Shown one piece after another: positions 23,449 through 34,973 of a stretch of DNA of 64,000 bases. The position numbers were made by a program, and so were the translations under genes. Source of the DNA: Phytophthora sp. 'mugwort' (taxonomy: Eukaryota; Oomycota; Peronosporomycetes; Peronosporales; Peronosporaceae); contig JAUCEF010000014.1 of the NCBI GenBank assembly GCA_033558025.1, positions 2,294,001-2,358,000 on the forward strand, read 5' to 3'. The notes beneath the pieces were generated by a model. That model did no database searches, was not told the origin of the DNA, and saw only the letters and a program-made list of their open reading frames with translations. The first letter of the stretch is position 1; each line of letters opens with the position of its first letter.

Positions 23449-23886
23449 TATATCTCAACGTACCGATCTAACGTTGTGTGTTGCTCGAATGTTGTATGTG
23501 GTGTGGTTTACACTGTGGATGTTGCTCGAATGTATAACTGACTTGTCGATATTTGTCGGTATGAAAACACAATATCTGCATGGGCGGCAGTTCTTCACTG
23601 CAGTATCTGCTGGAACGCACTTCATGGATATGTAGCACGCAGGTAGCTCTAACGTCGGGCTATGCGTATATCAGCATGCAAATAGTGATACTAGTCTCTA
23701 ACAAAGTAACCAAGGCAAAGATCAACAGTTCGAAGCAAGCGCAACTACGAAAATAATGAAGAAGTGATGCATTTAAAAAGATAGATGTGAAGCTACGACA
23801 GACATTTCAACATGTATCGCAGACTTAAGAACCGCATCAGGGGTTGACTAGGTCTAGCATCGCGATGCCTTTGACAAAAAAAGCAC
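23449..23886. other. No gene recognised
   Basis: AT-rich sequence between the right end of the mariner-like element and the Ulp1 remnant. It contains the repeated word GTTGCTCGAATGT (about 23481 and 23523) but no supported coding region. Confidence 0.4.
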
Positions 23887-24456
23887 TCAAAACATCAGAA
23901 CAATGGCACCACAGCTTGCCATGTCTGGTTGCAGCACACGCGTCTCCGTTTTAATCTTCAAGAGCTCACACATCGGCCCAAACAGATCTTTCAGCTGCGT
24001 TTCGTACGCATCGTAGTACTTTGACTTTGGCGCTTGCAATGAATCGTGAACTGTGGTTCCGCGGCTGTCGCGGCGATAGTCAAACACGGCCCAGCACCAA
24101 TGGGTTTTGTCGACATGCGGTGGCAACCGAACCATGTCATTTGTCTCTAAGAATGGATTTTCAGTAGTAGCCGCCTTTAATGAACTGCTCCCTCTTTGAA
24201 TCGCAAGAAAATTGCCGACTTTGGTGTTCTCTCGCTGCAGCAGCGCCAGTCCATGACCCATGATATTGTCGTCCATCCACACATCTTCCCGGGATGTCAA
24301 TAGTGAACGATACGGCACATCACCAAACGGCGTCAAGCCCCCGCCTCCGAGTAACAAGTGCTTAATAGCGTTCTCTCGCTCGCCTTTTTCGATGCTAACA
24401 CTGTCAGCCAGTTGATCGGGTATGTTGATGCGCTTGGTGCTCGTATGGTTTGCCAA
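23887..24456 (-). pseudogene. Ulp1-like (C48) cysteine protease of a MULE
   Basis: An open frame of 189 residues on the minus strand with the SUMO-protease fold pattern. WMDDNIMGHGLALLQRE is the typical substrate-groove start. HWCWAVFDY supplies the catalytic His, VHDSLQ the Asp, and QPDMASCG the oxyanion Gln and catalytic Cys. All catalytic residues are present in order. Proteases of this type are carried by many Mutator-like elements, and a MULE transposase remnant lies about 2 kb away on the same strand. The frame has no clear start and stops soon after the Cys, so it is truncated. It could still be a cut-down gene, but the setting suggests element debris. Confidence 0.75.
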
Positions 24457-26660
24457 ATTGATTGCATCTTCTATTTTTTCCTGCTAAGTATCCCATACCG
24501 GTGTGCCAGCGATTTCATCGCGACGATGTCTTTATGCTCAAAAATGCCGAGGGGACTCTTACACCGACGTTGTATTCAGAAACCTCTGTCAGAAGCGTTC
24601 TCCGAAAGGTTAATATAGCTGCCTGTGCTTCCTGCACGAACCTTTCCGGAAACACAAATCGCACGTCACTGTTGCACTCTTCGGAGGTGTAAGTTCCTGC
24701 GATAGCCTCTTGGTCTTTGGGACATCTCTCGGAAAGAAAGTGCTGATAGAAATCGATGCGCATCTTCGTAAATATAGGCTTTATCCAGCAACTTTACGAT
24801 GTTTCGCACACTTGGGATAGGCGTCAGTGTCCCCTGCACGAGCATGGTAGCGACGTTTTTACCGCGCGCGTCCCGCCGCTTCTTCTCGGCATAACCCTGT
24901 TTCTTCTTGACATTTGGCTTTTGACCCTTTTGGTCACGACGAACGATCCAGACTGAGATGATTCCGAAGAAGTACTGCTGGTATGCTGATGCTTGGACGA
25001 GCGCGTTCTTCTGAATCCACCGGGTGCACTTTGTGTGTGCCTCAAGGCACACAACGTAAGTGTGCACACACGAAGTAACTGGTCTTATATCACAGCGATG
25101 CGGTACGTGACCTGGTGTGTCTCCAGGTACATTTATCGGAATCTACAGATACGGGGGTTGTATCCAGTCTTGCTGAACATTGCGTCACCGGTTGCTCGTC
25201 GCTATATTCAATGGCACTTCTCGATTTGATCCTTCTGGACCAGCGTTTCCCATCATCACGTCAGCCGTACCAACAGCAGCATTGTCGTTTTCAGATGTAA
25301 AAGACAACGACGACAGCTGAGAGAGTGTCAATAAGACTCTCGCGACCAACAACTGGGGCAACTGCATTCTTGATTATCTTCTCAAATTTCGTCAACGCTT
25401 CCATCATTTCTCCCAAAACGAACGTTCCATTTCTGCTCATGATATCCGCGATACTCTTCCACATTCAAGAGCATTCTTGTATTTGTCGACTCGTTGAGAA
25501 CTTGATGCCGACGAGATGCCATTGCCGAATCGCGAGTCTGACATGCTGTGCCCGCAATGTCCCTCTTTGGTTAGTTTTCTTCAGCAGCGGATTTTTGATT
25601 AAGCTTGCACGACAGTTTCCCCCGAGGCGCAATATAACGAAGAGGAATGGTAGACTTGCCCTGCATAAGACGCCTGTGCATGGCGTGCCGGCATGGAAGC
25701 AGCATCGTCTTCATGAACACACACGAACAGCAATATCGCTAAAGACGCATTCAACAAGCAATGAATTGAGAACGTCATGTGAAAAGGCGTGCTTAGCTTG
25801 CGTACGTGCCGATGTATCAGCGTGATATGTAGCTGTGGCATCGGATGCACTGGTCAGCACAAACAACTTGGAATGAATCCCCTTCAGCTCATAGTGGTGT
25901 TCCGATCTTTTGACAGCCAATACTGCTGTTCGGCAAGTCGGTACGCATACGCGTTGACTTCGCGGGCATGTTTGTTTATGTATAGCTCCTCGTCGGTCTT
26001 ATCATAGCGCATCTATCCCACGTCTGTGATCTTCTTTGCGTACGCCATCTCTGCAACAGCTTGCAGAAACATCAAAGTGTCAACAAATCCGTCGAGAGCC
26101 ATCTCTAGATTCGGAATCTCCTTGATATGACCCCATGATGTTTCGAACCTGTTAAGAGCAATACCAAACGGATACAAGTCACTGTGAGTATATCGAGAAA
26201 GCTAGAAGTGTCTGAAGTGCAGCTATTTATGTGATTTCCTAGGTGGGGTACATCCGGCATACGGCGCCCAACGCTCCTTCATTGCGTCCCAATTGCGCAT
26301 TAAGTACTTTAGGAATGCATGCTCAGGCTCAGGAATCGGCTCATCTCTACTGATTGAATCCATCCAACAAGAAGTAGAGATACTTCAGACACTTGGTGTA
26401 CTCTTCGACCGTCATCGCTAACCGCATCATATCCACAGCATCTTCCACGTGGTCTTTATCGAAGCTTGATGGTCTTTCGTACTCAGTCTGTGCCATCTCG
26501 GTCCCAATGTACTTCTTGAGGTGGAAGTGGCACATAATCACATCGAAGTATGCAGATCTTGTTGAAATGCCCTCAAAGATATTGCCGGCAAAGAGGTGCT
26601 GTGCAAGTTGATTGGCATCACAAGTAATGTGGCAGCCACTATGATCGGCTGCCGGCAAGG
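24457..26660 (-). pseudogene. Mutator-like (MULE) transposase remnant
   Basis: Minus-strand pieces of a MULE transposase. The 26658-26347 segment has ITCDANQLAQHLFAG and FDVIMCHFHLKKYIGTEMAQ, the family's third catalytic region. The 26200-26010 segment continues in another frame with DLYPFGIALNRFETSWGHIK. Then come heavily broken pieces and a basic Lys-rich segment (25067-24666) that probably linked to the Ulp1 domain downstream. The N-terminal half of the transposase is missing, apparently replaced at about 26.7 kb by hAT sequence on the other strand. Confidence 0.65.
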
Positions 26661-26721
26661 TTTCGACCAGGATACGCGAAGTGTGTGCTGCGCTGGGTGG
26701 GGTTGACGTGACTGTGTCCTG

Positions 26722-27790
26722 GTGCGGCAGTCACCAGCTAAACCTGGCGGTCGATGCGTTCTGAAGGTGCTAGACGATCTCGCCAACTTTCGCACGGCCC
26801 TATCGGCCGAGATCACATTCACGAAGCGGTTTGATACTGTACGGGTGGGGGCTGTTGGGGAATGCCCTAGCTACGCGTCCACACGATGGGGTTTGATCCA
26901 CGACTCGTGCGATTTTCGCTTTGCTAATTGCGAAGTGCTCATGCGACTCCAGCGAGAGAAGAAGGTGAAGGAGATTTCTAGAGACGCCTGGTGGTTATGT
27001 CCGTTTGTTGTTACTGAGGTAACAGAGTCGCTGCGGCAATGCTTCAAGGCCATGCAGTACAAGACCGTCACGATGAACGAACAGTACCGTACTCTCGAGA
27101 GCCTGTTCACGTTCTCCAGCTCAAGTACGAGAGTAATGAAACTACTAATTTAGCCACAACCAACGCTGTCTGTGAGAAACAAATCCAGCAGCGTTTGATG
27201 TGGGCGTCGTTCAACTCGCCGCGCCTGTACGATCGGATATCGAAGGAGGGGGCGCCAACCTGGTCCAAGACGTCGTGAAAGCGACTAACCTGCTTATTTC
27301 ACGCGTGCAAGGTATTCAGATATATGTCAAGGTTGAAGCTATACAAACGAAGACGCCAAAGGATGTCATCGAGCGCGACCCAAATCACTTCCGTGCGATA
27401 CTCGAACAACACAGCAGCAAGGTAGCTGCTTGAGTTTTCGCTTTGGCTCAACAATCTGCAACGATATATGGGCCGATCGCAACAAACTAATTTCTCGCTA
27501 CAGTGAGGACAGCGCATGTCGTTGTCGCGTCGAGGGCATCAATAATCTCCGGTTCGTAGAGGCATGGAGGCAACTAGAAGGCAAGGTCGCGTCGAGCCGT
27601 CTGCTGTCCTTTACTGCTCGACTGACATCACGAACCCCAGGCTCTGACCGTCGAAGGGGACTTTAGCTCCCTTAAACAGGCGAAGATCATTCACTGCGAT
27701 TGCCTCAGCAACTATGCAATGGAGGGCCAGCTTCAAGGGAAGCAGCACTTGAGCTGCTCGCTTTCGCACACAAGATTCAAAGCCAGGAGT
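26722..27790 (+). pseudogene. hAT-type transposase remnant (C-terminal half)
   Basis: Plus-strand fragments in three frames. The 26722-27153 piece has CPSYASTRWGLIHDSCDFRF followed by a helical charged stretch. The 27200-27433 piece contains a PKDVIERDPNHF segment. The last part, about 27640-27790, reads in another frame VEGDFSSLKQAK then SNYAMEGQLQGKQH, matching the C-terminal dimerisation region of oomycete hAT transposases. Multiple stops and shifts. Its left edge abuts the truncated MULE, so one element probably inserted into or replaced part of the other. Confidence 0.6.
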
Positions 27791-30520
27791 TAGATTGACT
27801 TGGAAAATGTATAGAATGCTGAATGCCTACTTGAAGCCTGGCCTACAATCCATCGGCACCGCGATTTCCCCGGCAGTTTGGTACACTTCTCCATTGACGT
27901 TACGATACTTGGTGCGAACGCCTTGCGGTCGGTACCAAGACACCACTTCTGGCCACGAAAGAATGCGTAGCTCCTGTGTCGAGCTCCGCAGTTTAGCTCT
28001 GCTTGTTCAATGGGTGCTTCAGCGTAATTTCTACGAGCAGCGGCCGCAATGGTAATTCCCCATAGTCTTGTTGCAATGATTGCGTAGCTGCCCCGGATCC
28101 GCTTCTTAGGTATGCCAATAGTTCAGAGGTTCTTGACTGCGAACTTCCTCCATAATCTTCTCGGTTCATGCGGCTACCGCCCCCGCTTGCACAGTCTGCG
28201 GCGCTTACGATTTCTTAGCGTCAAGTGTCGTCTCTGATCTCGCCCTCGCTCGAAAGCTTGGGGACGCTGGCTTCCGGGAACATCTTTCGCCATTATGATT
28301 ATTCCACAATTGCCCCTTCGACTTGAAGTATTTGCACCCTTTTTTTTTCGGCCTCCTGCTTTCCTTTCCTTCCCGAGGTTTGCTCTTTATTAGGGTTGCC
28401 TCCTTGCTTCTGCTCCTGCTTTCTCTTCTTCCCCGGACTCAGCATCCCCGTTTCGTTCTCCCTTACTGGATGCTGTTGCTCGATGAATTCGAGGCATCGG
28501 GTTCCCAATGATCGGAGGTTCGTCCACTCGGCATGTTGAGGTAGGCCCGCCCCCTGCCAAGTCCGAGGCATCCCTGCACTGTAGTATCGGCGCACCGTTC
28601 CTGTCCCCATCGGTTCTCCATCTTCCGGCAGCTGTCATTTGTTTTAGTAGCAGCAGGTGCTGAAATGGCTTGTCATATCCTCCACCGTCATACTTCGAGT
28701 CTTGTTCAAATTCTTAATCTCCTCATGCAACGCTTCCCTGGTAAAAATGTGACAATACTGTCTTGCGACGCCATCCATAGCCTCTATGATTGCTTCGATA
28801 TGGGGTACTCCGCTCCACCTCGACTGGGATTCATCTCGGTCCCAGCCCGACAGGAGCTGGGAAATGATTTTCGCTAGGTCACCTACCGAATCTTCGTCGT
28901 CCCGGTTTAGACCCAAGAACGTATACAGTCGATCAATCTCGAGCTGGAACTCTAACCACGACTTCCAGCTGAATGTTTGCACGATGCGAGTATCTCGAAA
29001 GCGCCCGAGCGACTTGAATTACGCACCCGCCCGTTCGCCTTCTTTTTCCATGTCTTTACACGTTTGATATCAAATTGATGTGTCAATGGTGGTTGAAAGG
29101 CAAATTGAAAAGTGAGTGGATTAGTTCCTTCGCGTTCTCGTTCTCCGTCCTCATCCGAGTATCTCCTCGGAACTTTCCTTCTCGGCAAAATCCGGGATTG
29201 GCGCACAAGCCCTAAGCCATCTTCTGCGCTGGTTCATCGGTCTAGCTTGTCACAACACACCAAGTAGCACCAGTTCATCAACGTACATGTCCATACACAT
29301 CGTTCACCATGAACGAGAAGAGTTTGTACCGCGAGTCGTTTGTGTTGTGAGTGGCGTCAAGAAGCAGTACCTCAGGAAACGCCATAAACGAACAACACAT
29401 TTGGCGTGTCTGCCGAGTGATCGTCTATGTTCTCTTGGCGTCACCAAGAACACAGTTGTTCGATTGCCATGACTCTCACGAAGTCCTCGAAGAACTGTTC
29501 CAGAGGCCCTTCCCTGTTGGCCCCTCCCCTTCTTTTCTCTTTCATCTTGCCACCATATTATGCACATCGCGAGTGTAACATTCTTGCATGTACGCAAGCC
29601 AAAACAACTATGAGAGATAAATCGATAACACTTGGCAATATAACCAAAACGTACCCGCCTTCTTCCGGAGATCCCCCCCCCCCCCCCGGGAAGAAGACGG
29701 GTACGTTTTGGTTACTTTGCAGGATCAATTAGCTTCGAAACTGCTGCCTGAATCTCATCGACGAAGGCAAGGATGCTTGGTCTTCCACTCTACGGTCCAA
29801 CACGTGGTTCTCGAATATGGCTTTGAATGCATTGTGGTTATGTCTCACGTCGAAGCCAGTGACTCGATTTCTGAACGCTTGAGTGTCTTCATTCCACACG
29901 ACCCCACTTTGGTATTTGCCATGGACCCCGTAGTTTTTCAAAGTAGGACTTGCTATTCCATTTCACAGCTCTTTCGTTTCCAGCTGTGTGTGCACACCAA
30001 CTTTATCCAGAATTTCTTGAACTCTTCCAGGATCAAAAGCTTCGAGAACTCTCCATTCGCCGCAGTTGCCTCGTCGATCTCATCTCCAGCAATACTGGAC
30101 GCCTCCCCGATGTTGTGACTTTGTGAGGTTGCGTTTTCCGTACTCGATTTAGTGTGACCTTCGCTCTTCCGGTTTTGCTTTGCCACCGGCATCAACATTC
30201 GCTGCCGAAAGATATGATGGGTGTCCGCTTGGTACGCTTCAATGTATGTGAAAAACCTCCCGGTCTTCATGCCATTCGACGTCGACTGGCAGACACAACC
30301 AGGATGAGCTGTCGGACGGAACCAAGCTCGTTGTCACTTATGTGTGTACAACCTGGCAGCCCTAATGAACATGAACGCGTATTGATCAAAGCCTGGACAT
30401 CGTATAAGCGTAAGTGTGATTTGGCGTACCTCTCGCGTGTGCCTCCCAAGTGAGATTCCAAAATGAAGGGACAAGAACGCTGGGGGATGAGAGAAAGGGC
30501 GGAGGGGGCATTTTTCATAT
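27791..30520 (-). pseudogene. LTR-retrotransposon gag-protease remnant
   Basis: Minus strand. Gag-like helical pieces occur at 30270-29953 and 28982-28644 (LEFQLEIDRLYTFLGLNRDD). A basic segment follows and then a zinc-knuckle-like CKYFKSKGQLWNNHNGERCS near 28330-28270, where the second Cys has become Phe. A retropepsin motif ELDTGATHSFVA lies near 27990-27960. The order gag, knuckle, protease fits a Gypsy-type element cut off before its reverse transcriptase. Many stops and shifts occur. LTRs were not found. Confidence 0.6.
29641..29714. repeat. 27-bp hairpin with poly-C loop
   Basis: The left arm, TAACCAAAACGTACCCGCCT onward (29641-29667), is the reverse complement of the right arm at 29688-29714 except for one base. 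The loop is a run of 15 C preceded by GGAGAT. It lies within the gag-like remnant. Confidence 0.85.
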
Positions 30521-30719
30521 TTCTTGAGATTCACAAAAATGAGTGGTCGGTATTTCACTCGGGTAAATTTCTACCGTGTGATTCTCCTAGATACGATCTC
30601 ACTCTGTACCTCTAACCAGTTCCAAAAAATTAGACAAATCGCCTTTTCAAAATAAAAATGTATTAGAATGATGTTAATCTCACGGTGCACCCTGTCACCA
30701 TGTTTTGCGACGATCTCTA

Positions 30720-31500
30720 AGCACTCTACTCAATAAGGGGCAATAACAAGGCAAGAGGGATAGCATCCCACGCCTCGAGAAGCTTGAGGCATGCTATTAA
30801 ATGGTTTATCGTTACAATATAATCTGCTACCTATTATCGGCCATATAGTTTTGATTGGATTTAGATCAAGTGACTTTGAAGGCTAATCCACGACCTTCAA
30901 GTCTTGCTTAGCAATAACTCATTCGTGCGTGCCGATGTATGCATTCTTGCGTTGTCTTGCTGGTACGTAAAATCGGAAAGGTGGGCGAAAGGGAGGAGGA
31001 ACTCAGAGACAATGTACACGTAGTCGTCTGAGTTCTTCCTCCTGTACTTACCACACGTACTGAATGTGACCCAATCCCTCCTGGCCCGGCACCCAACCAG
31101 CCTTCTCTTGGTCCAGCGGGGTGGACGGTGCAAGTCCCACCAATAAAAGTGAACTCCGTCGGGTCCACTGAGATTCCATTTCTTCTAACCAGAAAAGATA
31201 AACCATTTCTTCTAATCAGAGAAGATAAATAAATTCCCAAAAAGGTCGGCCATCTTCTAACAAAATCTTATCCCTGACCCGCGACACGCAAACAGCCATG
31301 CCCTCAGGCTTGAGTGGAAGCGAATTCTCCCTCTTGGTATATACTAACCGGTCCATTCTAGCAAGTGCACGCTGGATGGTCCGCACGAGCACGTCCAGCT
31401 GCAGCTCCGTCTTGGGCTTGGATGCGGAAAGCTATCCGCGTGCTGCAGTGCTGACAATCCCCCGCGTTTCGCGGCCGGTCATCCTAATGACAAACTAGCC
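30720..31500 (-). pseudogene. Tc1-like transposase remnant
   Basis: Minus-strand pieces in order. The DNA-binding part near 31480-31300 has ELQLDVLVRTIQRALARMD then LVYTKRENSLPLKPEG. The catalytic part near 31170-30900 has SGPDGVHFYWWDLHRPPRW and FTYQQDNARMHTSARTNELL. The C-terminal SLDLNPIKTIWPIIGSRL lies near 30880-30820. These are the standard blocks of Tc1/mariner transposases. Several frameshifts and stops; inverted ends were not identified. Confidence 0.75.
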
Positions 31501-31539
31501 CTTATGACAGGTAAATGGCGGTATTCATGGTGTGCTGCG

Positions 31540-31985
31540 GTCGCGTATTTTTTTGGTTACGGAGCTTTCCCGTCGTTTTCTGTAATGGCAACGTCGCTGC
31601 AGTCGAATTGCTGCAGAAGTGGGACGTATAGGCTGATCAAGTCGATTTCGCCAACTTCGAACGTCGTCGAGAGTTTTTTAGCGTCGCGCGTGCAACGCTT
31701 GGTCAAGAACGTCACCGGTTGCAGTCTGCAACGCTATAGAATCTGCTCTACCTGCGCGAGAACCGCAACTATTGGAGAGTCCTCACTGTTGATGCACTGG
31801 ATTAGCTGGTTACTGACATGTTGCTGATAGTACGTTATGCAATAATTTACTGACGGATTTCCTTCCCAGTAACGCATTATTTGTTTTTCTATTGCAGGTC
31901 CACTAGATATCAATGCCATAATCGGCATGCCTGCGCCATACTCGAGTACTGCGTGGTCGTGGTTGGGTTTTCATGCCGCCACCCA
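31540..31985 (+). pseudogene. Possible hAT C-terminal scrap
   Basis: The plus-strand frame at 31504-31827 contains SISPTSNVVESFLASRVQRL, close to the hAT dimerisation motif (PPTSNxVERxFS). Upstream and downstream I see nothing recognisable. The remnant lies between the Tc1 remnant and the SMC6 pseudogene. Confidence 0.4.
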
Positions 31986-34650
31986 CTACACGTTTACATC
32001 GCTTCGACTCTCACTCCAGTCATAATTAATCTTCTTCTCCATCGCGTTCAACTTATTCAGCTCGTTCAAAGCGCTCTGTAGGCTCAGATCTGACGCTAGA
32101 ATCTGCTTCAACTCGTGCTTTCGCCGTTGGAAACTCTCCAGCTCGTCGTCAATAGACTTGCACTCACTCTTCAGCACCGACGTATCAAGCGTGTGATCTT
32201 GTACGACTTCTGATTGCTGCTTACTCAGATAGCGCAGCTCCGTCTCTTGGTGATTAAGTCGCCGCGATAAAAAGTTAATACGCTCATTATACATTTTCAT
32301 AAGGTAGCGCAGCTCCTCCTGGTCGTGCCGCAGTACCGGCACATCACGACGCAGTTCATCCATGCTCCGTTGCATGCTGGCCAGCTTGTGCTCCAGCTCC
32401 GTGACAGCTCGGTCTACATTCTGACTAATGATATAACCACGTCAGTCTCTCTTGTTAACGATATACGCCAAATTTCCAAAGCGTAGAAGGAACTTGTCGC
32501 CCGGGGGGAGGTAAACTTCCGACACGAAGCGTGCCATTCGAAAGTTGAACCGGTCAGAACCCGACGTTCAGCATCCTCACGATCATCGAATAGCAGCATG
32601 TTTCTAAGGTACACACATTAATAAGGGCATTAAACACATCGTCATCACTCAATTGGAGGATGTTGCACATCGCGTGAGAAGTGAGAGCACCTTCTGGCAC
32701 TTGCAAGTTGGAGTATCTTCTGCCAGTCCGCGTTGTGAGTGTCGCGGGAGCACTTGTGCGCGTAGGAGAATGGTGGGTCAGGAGAAGACAGAAGGAAAAG
32801 TGAGATTCAATGTTAACGGAGCCGCAAGAGTTCCTTGCTGCTCACTGGGAACTAGTATGCGGTTGCCTAAAGCACTGATAAATATCGGGACTGCCAACCA
32901 ATTTTTCATTGAACATAATATTGTAGAGTCTCAAGTAGCCGTGCCTCTTCACTATTAGATATAGCAGGCTCACGGTACTAAAAATAAGGGCTGTGATGAG
33001 TCCTTACTTTTACAGTGATGATCAGATTCGCCTCGCTTGCATTACAATGAGCCTCGTGTCTGAGTTCATCGAGCAGCGCCTTGTCGTGACCACTAACAAC
33101 GAGATGGTTCCTCAGCACTGTTCCCGTCACTATGTCGATCGCCGTTTCAAGGCGCATGAACTCACCGGGCAGTGTCCCGACAGACCTAGAGGTCCAACGG
33201 GTGGCGCGGTGAATTGATGCACGTTTGCCTCAATTAGTTGTTGTAAACGCACAATATTCGGCCCAAAAAACTGCGAGTCGGTTCTGTTTTTGTTGCTTGA
33301 GCGTGACAGCGCTTTTCCGTCTATTGCGCCTCGCGGTGACATGCTCAGAGCTGGGCCGTGCAGTGATCGAGTCGATCTTCAAGCTCTTCCAACGTCTTAT
33401 GGTGTGAATAAACACCAGTTTCCAAGTCATAAAGCTCCTTCTCTGTTTGCGCTGCTTCTTGCCAATCCGGTCTTGCAAGTCCTCGTTTCCTGTAGTGAAC
33501 TGGTAAAGTATCGCTGCATGGGTCTCTTGTTTGTGTTGCAAATCGTACTGCACTCGTGTGAGCTGCTGCTTGGCACGCTCTTTGAACTGTGTCAGCCGAT
33601 TCAACTCAGGTCTGTACAGCTCCAGCGGACGGCGAACTTCCCGGATCTTCATCTTTACTTGAGTCAGTTGTCGATAATTCTCTCGTATCTCTGTGGTGGC
33701 TTCCTCGAACTTCTTATTCGCTTCAGTTTGCTGTTTCTCGAGGTTTGTCACCGCTTCCTCCGCCTCTACCAAGTTGTCAGCTGCCCTCTTCGCGTCGTCT
33801 TCTTTCATCACCTTAGCAGCGGCGACCTCCTGCTCAGCCACAAACGCCCACTCGAGCTGCGATCTCAGCACTTGAAGCTCTTCCTCCAGCTTTTCGACCT
33901 GCAAAAAAATCGAAATAATAAAACGTAAGTGTAAGAACCACGTACGAGATCACACTATTTCAATAAAAATAAAGACTCACACTCTGTGCCTCTTGCCATT
34001 CCGTCTTAGCCTGCAACTTTCAGCGTGGCAATCTTGGCCACTTCATGCCTTGCTGTCGACTGGGCGATACTCCGCGTCGTCTCGTCAATATGCGTGTACG
34101 TCAGTCGCATCTTGGCCAGGCCCGTGGCCTGCAGGAAGAACTTGTACTTGTCCTGGGAGGTCCCCGTTAAAAACAATTTGGGTTCTCCTGGTCCAAACCG
34201 TGCACGGGTTGTCCGTCTGGACGTTCAAGTGATCCATCACCGCGTCCGTGTCGCTCTTGAGCTTCGACACCAACGACCCTTTTTCGTCTTTTAGACGATA
34301 TTCCGTCGAGCCATCGCGGCGACTGACTCTTTCCAGGTGAATTTGGCGGCCAAATGTGTCGAGATGGAAGGCGACGCTGCCCACGGCGTTACTCTGCAGC
34401 GTCACGCGCACCAAGGCGTTACCGTCGAAGCCACGGCGGATCAATGCCTTCATGATCTTGCCACGGTGGGTGGCGCATGCACTGGCGCCGCAACAAACCT
34501 GAATGGTAGCAATGACGGCATTTTTTTCGCTGCCATTCTCGCCCTTGATAAAGTTTAGATGAGAACTGAGCGTCACTCGCAGTTTGCAGTGGCACATGAA
34601 GTTCTCGCAGTAAATCTATTGAATCACGCCCATTTCAGACGTAGCGCTGG
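31986..34650 (-). pseudogene. SMC6 pseudogene (antisense to the intact SMC6)
   Basis: A diverged, broken copy of the SMC6 gene at 53840-57416, covering about its first 700 codons. 34597-34085 matches the head domain but Walker A reads GENGSEKNAV instead of GENGSGKSAI, removing the key Gly and changing Lys-Ser. 33904-33480 matches the first coiled coil, 33342-33130 the hinge approach, 32700-32414 the hinge end (LLFDDREDAE), and 32375-31990 the second coil up to LNAMEKKI. Frameshifts, stops and a roughly 330-bp insertion (32740-33066) interrupt it. Intron 1 of the intact gene corresponds to the gap near 33910-34000. The 3' third is gone. The Gypsy 5' LTR begins only about 20 bp past its 5' end. 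Confidence 0.88.
32740..33066 (+). mobile_element. Retroelement protease scrap inside the SMC6 pseudogene
   Basis: SMC6-like sequence is interrupted here and resumes on both sides. The insert's plus-strand frame contains KALINIGTANQFFIEHNIVE, which resembles the retropepsin motif with the catalytic Asp changed to Asn, preceded by a Cys-containing basic stretch. It is probably a small piece of an LTR element. Exact borders are approximate. Confidence 0.45.
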
Positions 34651-34666
34651 CTTCAGTTCGAGATAT

Positions 34667-34922
34667 TGATAAGATGGTAGAATCTACTGTCTGCTCGACT
34701 TCAAGGAAGTGTCGTCAGGAGAGTAGTCTTTAACCCTGTCGGCAGCGTTGCATCTTCAAGGGCCTCAAGTACCCATATGGTGACCCTAGTTTACTGTAGG
34801 CGAGGCTGATGTCTCGAGTGTGCGCTTTTAGTGCATAGCTCCTAAACAAACTTAATCAATTCCATTTTACCCGACATAAGCCAGCCAGCGTGAACGCCCC
34901 TCTGCGAGCCACGGGCGTGTCA
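34667..34922 (+). repeat. Gypsy 5' LTR
   Basis: 256 bp, TG...CA ends, about 95 percent like the rejoined 3' LTR by eye. It starts about 20 bp from the 5' edge of the SMC6 pseudogene. Confidence 0.9.
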
Positions 34923-34973
34923 CTTTGAAAATTTTTAAATTGTGGCGTTGGCTTTTCTCTACGAAGAGGTAAC

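Noticed and set aside
34660..34667. Five-base target duplication of the Gypsy element
   Set aside because: The flanks GATAT and AGATC do not match whichever border is used; no duplication can be claimed.
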